This document shows positions 58,177-64,000 of a stretch of DNA of 64,000 nt, one piece after another (the stretch's first letter is position 1; each line of letters starts with the position of its first letter). The position numbers were made by a program, and so were the translations under genes. The DNA is from Psychroserpens luteolus (GTDB taxonomy: Bacteria; Bacteroidota; Bacteroidia; Flavobacteriales; Flavobacteriaceae). Below the pieces are notes generated by a model that saw nothing but the letters and a program-made list of their open reading frames with translations, made no database searches and was not told where the DNA came from. Location of the stretch: positions 124,001-188,000 of the forward strand of contig NZ_JAHVXI010000006.1 in NCBI RefSeq assembly GCF_021032705.1, given 5' to 3'.

Positions 58177-59256
58177 TTAAGATTTTACAAATCCGTCCCA
58201 ACGTTTCATATAAGTGATGAAGTCATTACCTAGACCTTCGTGTTTCAAATAATCTTCTGAAACAGGTAATGTAGTGGGCTCGAAGTTAGCATCATTAATC
58301 ACTTGCTTAGGAAAGTCATGGTGTAAAATAGCAGAACGACCAATAGACACAAAGTCTACATTGGCATCCAAGACCTTTTGTACATCTTGAGCTGAATTAA
58401 TTTTGCCAGCAACAGTCCATTTCACAGTTTTGAAATCAAGCTCGGTAAAATGCTCAAGTAATGATTTATTTTGATAAGTGTCCTCTTCTGGATGCTTAAA
58501 TACATCCCAAAGTGATATATCTAGGAAGTCAATGTCATGCAGGTCAACCAATTGCTGCGTGATGGTTTTTATGTCTTGGAGCTGCATTCCAAAACGTTCT
58601 GGAGATAAGCGTACGCCTAACAAGAATTTTAATCCGCATGCTCTTCTTATGCCGTCCACAATTTCAAATAATAATCGCGATCGATTTTCTAAAGATCCAC
58701 CATACTCATCATTACGTTTATTGATTTTGCTACTTAAAAATTGGGTTAGAATGTAACCATGAGCGCCATGAACTTCAACACCATCATAACCTGCTTTTTG
58801 AGCGCGAACAGCTGCAGCAATAAAATCATCTCGCAATTGATAGACTTCATCTAAAGATAAGGCACGAGCATTGTGTTTTTCGCTATTCGAAGGACACACG
58901 GCTTTGTCTTTAATTACCTCATAAGGTGAACGCATACCAGCATGATGTAATTGAACAACAGCTAAGCTGTCATAGGCTTTAATCCCATTAACTAAACGTT
59001 GATGCCCTTCAATATGCATATCGGAGAATATACCCAGTTGTCCAGGAAAACCTTTACCTATTGCTTGAACATGAGAAGCACAAGTCATCGTGAGTCCAAA
59101 TCCGCCTTTGGCTCGCATCGTCAACCAATGGTATTCGTCATCAGATAAGGTCCCATCCTCATGACTTTGGGTATTTGTCATTGGCGCTAGCATAAATCGA
59201 TTTTTCATTTCGAGACCACAATTAAATCCAACAGGAGTATGAGGTTTGTTTTTCAT
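58177..59256 (-). CDS. NADH:flavin oxidoreductase (Old Yellow Enzyme family)
   Basis: 359-residue TIM barrel with FMN-site motifs FMLAPMTNTQSHEDGTLSDD, AVVQLHHAGMRSP, GVEVHGAHGYILTQFLS followed by NKRNDEYGGSLENRSRLLFE, and the phosphate-binding DFVSIGRSAILHHDFP. These enzymes reduce activated C=C bonds with NAD(P)H; physiological substrate unknown. It lacks the C-terminal dehydrogenase domain of 2,4-dienoyl-CoA reductases. It is the last gene of the run, 15 bases after the M28 peptidase gene. Confidence 0.9.
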   Translation of the reverse strand: MKNKPHTPVGFNCGLEMKNRFMLAPMTNTQSHEDGTLSDDEYHWLTMRAKGGFGLTMTCASHVQAIGKGFPGQLGIFSDMHIEGHQRLVNGIKAYDSLAVVQLHHAGMRSPYEVIKDKAVCPSNSEKHNARALSLDEVYQLRDDFIAAAVRAQKAGYDGVEVHGAHGYILTQFLSSKINKRNDEYGGSLENRSRLLFEIVDGIRRACGLKFLLGVRLSPERFGMQLQDIKTITQQLVDLHDIDFLDISLWDVFKHPEEDTYQNKSLLEHFTELDFKTVKWTVAGKINSAQDVQKVLDANVDFVSIGRSAILHHDFPKQVINDANFEPTTLPVSEDYLKHEGLGNDFITYMKRWDGFVKS

Positions 59257-59271
59257 GCCTTAGATATGACT

Positions 59272-60435
59272 TTAATCGATTAGTATGGTTTTTACAAAAC
59301 GCTTATTATTGATTTTAAACACGGCTAAATATTGTGCAGAGACCATACTATCTACGGCAACAGTCTGTATTTGCTTTGTGAGTCGATTTTTATAAACATC
59401 TTTACCAGACATATCAACAAGTTTAAAATCTATAGCACGATGTACAGGGTTTTTAAATTCAATTTTGAAGTAGTTCTTAGATGGGTTAGGAGAAACAGTC
59501 ACTAAATTGTCAAAATCATTCTGCTCTTCTATGCTTAATGATTCAAAAGCCATGGCAAACTCCATTGCCGTTCCCAAAGCACCTTTTGTTACTTCGTAAG
59601 CATAATAGGGATCCATATTAGCTAAGTTATCATTAGCAGTATGGTTTACTGGAGATATATTTTTTTCATAGATACCTGTAATAATTTCTCCATTAGTCTC
59701 AAAAGGTATGTAGTCTGAAGCGTAGGCATTTGATATTTCAGTTTCTAAATTAGAGTATAACTCCATGCAGATAGCCAAGCTATTGGTTGCTGCATTAGAA
59801 GCAGCATTATTAGATGATGGATTTGCTTCATCTCGTTCACATACAATAGTGTCATTGTTCATACCATTTACACCTCCAACTTCATCAATATTGAAGACGA
59901 GTTTAATATCTAAATCTTGAGGAATCACAGTATTATTGACATAATAGTTACTGCCAATTAGGCCATCTTCTTCTCCAGAAAAATGAATAAACTTGATTGA
60001 ATACTCAGTATCAACATCTTTAAGAAGTCGTGCTAATTCGAGTAGTAAAACAGTACCAGTTCCATTGTCGTTTGTACCTGGACCATTGATAGTATCGTAA
60101 TGTGCATCGATAATCAAGTAAGTATTTGGATATACTGTCCCTGTTTTTGTTACTATAATATTGTTACTGGTACCAGCTGCATACGTAAATGGTTGTAATT
60201 CTACATCAGTATAACCATAACTTTGATATCGGGCTGCGATCCAATCTTGAGTGTTAGTGAGCGCAGTAGATCCAACGGTTTTGATGCCAAAGTTTTCAAA
60301 TGCTGTTAAGTCGTTTAAGATGTTAGTTTCTGAAACATCTGAAACCACATTAGCATAAAATTGATTAAATGTTTGCGCATGGTTTAGGTGACAAGAGAAA
60401 GCAATTAGTAGTAGGGTTAAGGTTAATTTTTTCAT
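59272..60435 (-). CDS. Secreted M28 family metallopeptidase with T9SS sorting domain
   Basis: 387 residues: signal peptide (MKKLTLTLLLIAFSCHLNHAQ), M28 peptidase domain at about 45-295, and a C-terminal type A sorting domain (VTVSPNPSKNYFKIEF...FVKTILID). All two-zinc ligands are visible: H in IDAHYDT, D in GTNDNGTG, E in SGEEDG (with the catalytic E beside it), D in FNIDEVGG and H in VNHTANDN. It is probably an exported aminopeptidase. It lies between the acyl-CoA-binding protein and Old Yellow Enzyme genes. Confidence 0.9.
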   Translation of the reverse strand: MKKLTLTLLLIAFSCHLNHAQTFNQFYANVVSDVSETNILNDLTAFENFGIKTVGSTALTNTQDWIAARYQSYGYTDVELQPFTYAAGTSNNIIVTKTGTVYPNTYLIIDAHYDTINGPGTNDNGTGTVLLLELARLLKDVDTEYSIKFIHFSGEEDGLIGSNYYVNNTVIPQDLDIKLVFNIDEVGGVNGMNNDTIVCERDEANPSSNNAASNAATNSLAICMELYSNLETEISNAYASDYIPFETNGEIITGIYEKNISPVNHTANDNLANMDPYYAYEVTKGALGTAMEFAMAFESLSIEEQNDFDNLVTVSPNPSKNYFKIEFKNPVHRAIDFKLVDMSGKDVYKNRLTKQIQTVAVDSMVSAQYLAVFKINNKRFVKTILID

Positions 60436-60460
60436 TAGTATTTGGGGTTTAGTAGTTAGG

Positions 60461-60727
60461 CTATTTTCGGTATAGGAAGTAGTTATTTACGAGATCTATA
60501 TAAATGCGTTTTGCTTCATCCTCACTAACGTCTTGCACTTGGAACAACGCATTTGTTTTAAAGGCATTAATAATGGGTTTACTGCTGCTTGGTCTACCAT
60601 AATCATTACTGGCCTTTTTATAGTAAGCATATAGGCGCAATAAAAAATCTGCAGGGAAAGGTTCAGTATGCGCATTAATACGTTCTACTGCTTCTCTAAA
60701 CGCTATGTCTAATTCTTCTGAGGTCAT
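60461..60727 (-). CDS. Acyl-CoA-binding protein
   Basis: 88 residues, a four-helix ACBP: FREAVERINAHTEPFPADFLLRLYAYYKKA corresponds to helices 1-2 (longest motif here PADFLLRLYAYYKKA), and SEDEAKRIYIDLVNNYF to helix 4. The usual KWDAW is replaced by AFKTNALF. ACBPs hold long-chain acyl-CoA. The start overlaps the psd stop by 4 bases (ATGA), placing acyl-CoA delivery in the same transcript as phospholipid synthesis. Confidence 0.85.
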   Translation of the reverse strand: MTSEELDIAFREAVERINAHTEPFPADFLLRLYAYYKKASNDYGRPSSSKPIINAFKTNALFQVQDVSEDEAKRIYIDLVNNYFLYRK

Positions 60728-61377
60728 ACTTTTTCAGCAATAACACTTTCGCCTCCTCTTACTTTTTGGTTAAGTTCAACTTTTATATCTGCATCCAATG
60801 GCAAAAATAAATCCACGCGAGATCCAAATTTAATAAATCCAGAATCAGATCCTTGAACAGCTTTATCCTCCACCTTTGCATAATTAACGATACGTTTTGC
60901 AAGAGCTCCAGCGATTTGTCTATAGAGGACCTTTCCAAAGTTATCGTTTTCAACTACAACAGTTGTTCGTTCATTTTCTTCACTAGCTTTAGGATGCCAA
61001 GCTACAAGGTATTTACCAGGATGATACTTACTGTAGGTTATATTTCCGCCAATGGGATAACGTGTTACGTGTACATTTAGTGGTGACATAAACACTGATA
61101 CTTGGATGCGTTTATCATTGAAGACTTCTTTCTCAAAGACTTCTTCAATAACAACAACTTTCCCATCAACAGGAGATACAGCTGTATGGTTTTCTTTTTT
61201 GGTGTGTCGCTTAGGATTTCTAAAAAATTGTAGTATCAATACCAATACAACCAATAGTCCAATCATAAGGACTAATCGTAACCATTGGATATCTATAAAT
61301 TTATCAATAGCTAAAATTGATATAATAACTACAACAAGCGTAATAAATATAATCTTATAACCTTCTTTATGAAACAT
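60724..61377 (-). CDS. psd: Phosphatidylserine decarboxylase
   Basis: Start at ATG 61377 (MFHKEGYKIIFITLVVVIIS); a TTG three codons upstream is less likely. 217 residues, the short archaetidylserine-type Psd: two N-terminal membrane helices, SPVDGKVVVIEE with the catalytic Asp, PLNVHVTRYPIGG with the catalytic His, and the self-cleavage site Gly-Ser in IKFGSRVDLF, where Ser becomes the pyruvoyl group. It makes phosphatidylethanolamine at the inner membrane. It overlaps cdsA by 11 bases and ACBP by 4 bases. Confidence 0.93.
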   Translation of the reverse strand: MFHKEGYKIIFITLVVVIISILAIDKFIDIQWLRLVLMIGLLVVLVLILQFFRNPKRHTKKENHTAVSPVDGKVVVIEEVFEKEVFNDKRIQVSVFMSPLNVHVTRYPIGGNITYSKYHPGKYLVAWHPKASEENERTTVVVENDNFGKVLYRQIAGALAKRIVNYAKVEDKAVQGSDSGFIKFGSRVDLFLPLDADIKVELNQKVRGGESVIAEKV

Positions 61378-62188
61378 AAGTGACAAGTCTTAAAAATAAA
61401 AATATAAACGGAGCAGCAAAAATAATACTGTCTAAGCGATCAAGTAAACCACCATGGCCAGGCATTATGACTCCGCTGTCTTTAACATCGGCTTGACGTT
61501 TAAATTTGGATTCTATTAAATCACCAAGTGTTCCAAAAACACTTATAATAATACTCAATATCAGCCAATTTGTAAAGCTTAACGTATCTGTAAAGTTAGC
61601 AATAAAATAGCTAGCAATACATGAAAAAAAGAGTCCGCCTAAAAAGCCTTCAACAGTTTTTTTTGGTGAAATTCGAGGAAACAATTTTTGTTTTCCAAAG
61701 TTTTTTCCAATGAGATATGCAAATGTATCATTTACCCAAACTAATATAAATGAGCCTAATAGGAGTAGTGGAGTAAAGGTTTGATTGAAATTAGCTATAC
61801 ATAGTAAAAACACAAAGCCGCTTGATAGGTAGAATGTAGTTATGATAAAACGCTTAGAGCTAAATAATGGAATTGTTTTTTCAGAAAACAGATCCTTAAT
61901 TAGTATTAATTGTACGAATATGGTTATCACCAATAGAATTTGAGCTGCCTCATCAATACCTTTAGCAGAATCTGCAATAATCTTCCAATAGGCAAAACCA
62001 AAATATAAAACCGAAAAGACTACGTAAGGAAAAAAGCTTTGTAACTGAATCAGTTTTTTGAATTCAGCCATACAGATTAGTCCAAATACAAAAAAGAGGG
62101 CAATCAAAGCATTTTGCCAATATAAGGAAGCAATAAGAAGAGACACATATAGTAGTCCTGAGAGTGCTCTTGTACCAATTTCTTTCAT
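61367..62188 (-). CDS. cdsA: Phosphatidate cytidylyltransferase
   Basis: 273 residues with about eight transmembrane helices and the CDS signature DVKDSGVIMPGHGGLLDRLD near the C-terminus. It makes CDP-diacylglycerol from phosphatidate and CTP, the precursor used upstream of Psd. It starts directly after the LUD gene stop with no gap and overlaps psd. Confidence 0.95.
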   Translation of the reverse strand: MKEIGTRALSGLLYVSLLIASLYWQNALIALFFVFGLICMAEFKKLIQLQSFFPYVVFSVLYFGFAYWKIIADSAKGIDEAAQILLVITIFVQLILIKDLFSEKTIPLFSSKRFIITTFYLSSGFVFLLCIANFNQTFTPLLLLGSFILVWVNDTFAYLIGKNFGKQKLFPRISPKKTVEGFLGGLFFSCIASYFIANFTDTLSFTNWLILSIIISVFGTLGDLIESKFKRQADVKDSGVIMPGHGGLLDRLDSIIFAAPFIFLFLRLVTYVS

Positions 62189-62794
62189 TTATAAGTCTTC
62201 TAGGAGCAACAAATATAAGTTTTTTGAGCTGCTTCCGTAAGTCAAAAAGTCTTTATCTTCGACTGTTTTAAAATGTTTGATTGTGGTTATATTTGTTGGG
62301 ATTTTTTCTCTGTTCTTACCTTTAATTCCTCTTAAGCCTTCTCCTATATTTTGAACAAATTGACTAGTTGTGGCATATATGACAAAATTATCGGGTAATT
62401 CTTTTAATTTTTTTTCTGCAATTTGGTTTGAAGAGATTAGTAGAGAACCATCATCAGAAATAAGGTATTCACAGGTAGAAAAAAAGAACGTGCTTTCTGA
62501 AATACGTTTTGTTGTATTAAACTTGAAATCTTTGAAGAGTTCATTAAGGCGTTCATCAAATAGTAATACTTTACCATCTCCCCAATTATTTTCCTTTAAA
62601 ATAGAATGTAAGCTATCTTGAACTTCTTGCATGTTTTCGCAATAGAGGAATTTTCCACCATTAGCTTTGAAGTTTATTGTAAATTGTTCATCTACGGGCA
62701 GCTTTATTTCAGGCATGTACTTGCCTCTCTCTTCGCTTTTTATGTTGTCTTCAGGATTATTTTTTAAACCGAAGATTTTACGAAATAGACTCAT
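62189..62794 (-). CDS. LUD domain-containing protein
   Basis: 201 residues with the LUD (lactate utilisation, DUF162/LutC-like) core: FLYCENMQEVQDSLHSIL, FFFSTCEYLISDDGSLLISS, IYATTSQFVQNIGEGLRGI, and a basic KGKNREKIPTNITTIKHFK tail. LutC proteins join L-lactate oxidation complexes, but no lutA or lutB is present here. It begins the unit that continues with cdsA and psd, directly after the ftsH terminator and its own promoter. Confidence 0.85.
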   Translation of the reverse strand: MSLFRKIFGLKNNPEDNIKSEERGKYMPEIKLPVDEQFTINFKANGGKFLYCENMQEVQDSLHSILKENNWGDGKVLLFDERLNELFKDFKFNTTKRISESTFFFSTCEYLISDDGSLLISSNQIAEKKLKELPDNFVIYATTSQFVQNIGEGLRGIKGKNREKIPTNITTIKHFKTVEDKDFLTYGSSSKNLYLLLLEDL

Positions 62795-62836
62795 GTATAG
62801 GGATTGCTATTAACCTAATAGAATTAATGTATTCCT

Positions 62837-62870
62837 CAAATATAAAAAAACTTAAATTAATGGGAGTCAA
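62837..62870 (-). promoter_or_regulatory. Promoter of the LUD-cdsA-psd unit
   Basis: On the minus strand: TTG (62870-62868) in the loop and right arm of the ftsH terminator, 23-base spacer, perfect TATATTTG (62844-62837). Leader to the LUD start about 37 bases. Confidence 0.6.
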
Positions 62871-62882
62871 TTTAAGTTTTTT
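62845..62882 (-). terminator. Terminator of ftsH
   Basis: Perfect 14-bp AT-rich stem AAAAAACTTAAATT/AATTTAAGTTTTTT (62845-62858 with 62869-62882), 10-base loop; symmetric A/T runs. It lies 25 bases past the ftsH stop. Confidence 0.75.
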
Positions 62883-62907
62883 ATAAGATTATTTACGGAT
62901 TGGAATT

Positions 62908-64000
62908 TTATTCCTCTTCTTCAGAATTTGCCTTTAATTTTCGCTCCTCTATTTCTTTATGAAATGGACGTTCGCCAAATATTTTCTCGAGATTATCCTT
63001 AAAAATCACTTCTTTTTCTAGTAAAACTTCAGCAAGCTCTGTAAGTTTATCTTTATGTTGTTCTAATAAATTAATTGCACGTTGATATTGCTCTTCTACA
63101 ATATCAGAAATCTCTTTATCGATTAACTCTGCAGTTTGCTCACTATAAGGTTTAGTAAAACCTGTTTCTTGGCCAGAAGAATCATAATAGGTTAAATTTC
63201 CAATTTTATTACTTAGACCATAAACGGTTACCATAGCGCGTGCTTGTTTTGTTACTTTTTCAAGATCACTTAAAGCACCAGTAGAAATTTCGTTAAAAAT
63301 TACTTTTTCAGCAGCTCTACCACCAAGTGCAGCACACATTTCATCTAACATTTGCTTTGGTCTAACAATTAGACGCTCTTCTGGTAAATACCAAGCAGCA
63401 CCCAACGATTGTCCTCGAGGAACAATAGTTACCTTTACTAGAGGAGCTGCATGCTCCAACATCCAACTTACAGTAGCATGTCCGGCTTCATGAAAAGCAA
63501 TTGCCTTTTTCTCTTCTTTGGTAACGATTTTATTTTTCTTCTCAAGACCGCCTACAATTCTGTCAACTGCATCTAAAAAGTCTTGTTTATCAACAGCTTT
63601 TTTACCATTACGGGCAGCGATCAAAGCAGCTTCATTACATACATTCGCGATATCTGCACCAGAAAAACCTGGAGTTTGTTTAGCTAGAAAATCAATATCT
63701 AATTTTTCAGCTTGTTTAAGAGGTCTTAGGTGTACCTCAAAAATTTCTTTACGTTCTCTCACATCTGGAAGATCTACAAAAATCTGTCGATCAAAACGTC
63801 CAGCACGCATTAATGCTTTATCGAGGACATCGGCTCTATTGGTAGCCGCCAATACAATAACATTAGTGTTGGTTCCAAAGCCGTCCATTTCTGTCAGGAG
63901 TTGATTCAATGTGTTTTCACGTTCATCATTAGAACCTGAGAAATTACTTTTTCCACGAGCTCTACCAATGGCATCGATCTCATCTATAAAAATGATTGCT
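62908..64000 (-). CDS. ftsH: ATP-dependent zinc metalloprotease FtsH (N-terminal part beyond window)
   Basis: The frame runs off the right edge; 363 residues are visible. It begins in the AAA domain with Walker B IIFIDEIDAIGRARG, then NQLLTEMDGFGTNTNVIVLA and the SRH arginines (MRAGRFDRQIFVDLPD), then the protease domain with HEAGH (FHEAGHATVSWML) and the third zinc ligand Asp in TGALSDLEKVTKQAR, ending with an acidic tail (NSEEEE). FtsH is the membrane-anchored quality-control protease. The N-terminal membrane helices and Walker A lie outside the window. Confidence 0.97.
   Translation of the reverse strand, partial: AIIFIDEIDAIGRARGKSNFSGSNDERENTLNQLLTEMDGFGTNTNVIVLAATNRADVLDKALMRAGRFDRQIFVDLPDVRERKEIFEVHLRPLKQAEKLDIDFLAKQTPGFSGADIANVCNEAALIAARNGKKAVDKQDFLDAVDRIVGGLEKKNKIVTKEEKKAIAFHEAGHATVSWMLEHAAPLVKVTIVPRGQSLGAAWYLPEERLIVRPKQMLDEMCAALGGRAAEKVIFNEISTGALSDLEKVTKQARAMVTVYGLSNKIGNLTYYDSSGQETGFTKPYSEQTAELIDKEISDIVEEQYQRAINLLEQHKDKLTELAEVLLEKEVIFKDNLEKIFGERPFHKEIEERKLKANSEEEE

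Overview
The window comes from an AT-rich Bacteroidota chromosome, almost certainly family Flavobacteriaceae; the genus cannot be fixed from sequence alone. The evidence is: TAnnTTTG-type promoters, near absence of Shine-Dalgarno sequences, SusC/SusD outer-membrane pairs, type IX secretion (T9SS) C-terminal sorting domains, aspartate-rich lipoprotein N-termini, DUF5723/DUF5995/DUF7033 families, and a fused str-S10-spc-alpha ribosomal block without tuf. No tRNA, rRNA, insertion sequence, prophage or CRISPR array was seen. Coding density is high: no gene-free stretch exceeds 300 bases, the longest being about 225 bases at 53942-54166.

Layout. 1-5424 (minus) is a giant alpha-2-macroglobulin-family protein cut by the window start. 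5618-8355 holds a TPR protein, a small orphan protein and an Mpl-type Mur ligase. 8412-11603 is a minus-strand group (lipoprotein, MFS transporter, small membrane protein, PaiB-like flavoprotein, DUF1569 protein). 11673-17225 runs plus: radC, a polysaccharide-deacetylase-like protein, a YjjG-type nucleotidase, then a lipoprotein, a DUF5723 barrel and a secreted protein. rarA, a rhomboid protease and rlmB follow as convergent or divergent housekeeping genes. 20139-28465 (minus) is an uptake locus: TonB-dependent SusC, SusD-like lipoprotein, two accessory lipoproteins, and a separately promoted arylsulfotransferase-like T9SS cargo. An Omp85-family protein follows.

30433-47817 is the translation superoperon: rpsL-rpsG-fusA, the S10 cluster, the spc cluster with secY, infA, rpmJ, and the alpha cluster with rpoA and rplQ. 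It is tightly packed except for a few spacers (rpsJ/rplC, rpsN/rpsH, secY/infA, rpsM/rpsK, rpsK/rpsD). Several of these fold into stem-loops that look like autoregulatory leaders, and one carries a terminator followed at once by a new promoter. Downstream are carA, eno, a leucine-rich-repeat T9SS protein, a DUF481 barrel, citrate synthase and an amidinotransferase-fold hydrolase.

56468-64000 (minus) holds a DUF5995 protein, a membrane protein and a long unit running ftsH (partial), then LUD protein - cdsA - psd - acyl-CoA-binding protein - M28 peptidase - Old Yellow Enzyme. This unit ties phospholipid synthesis to acyl-CoA handling.

Most of the window is ordinary core genome. The most interesting signals are regulatory: alternative stem-loops between ribosomal genes, and a recurring arrangement in which the T-tract of one terminator runs straight into the -7 box of the next promoter, at two genes leaving essentially no 5' UTR. 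I found no convincing new defence, mobile or biosynthetic system.
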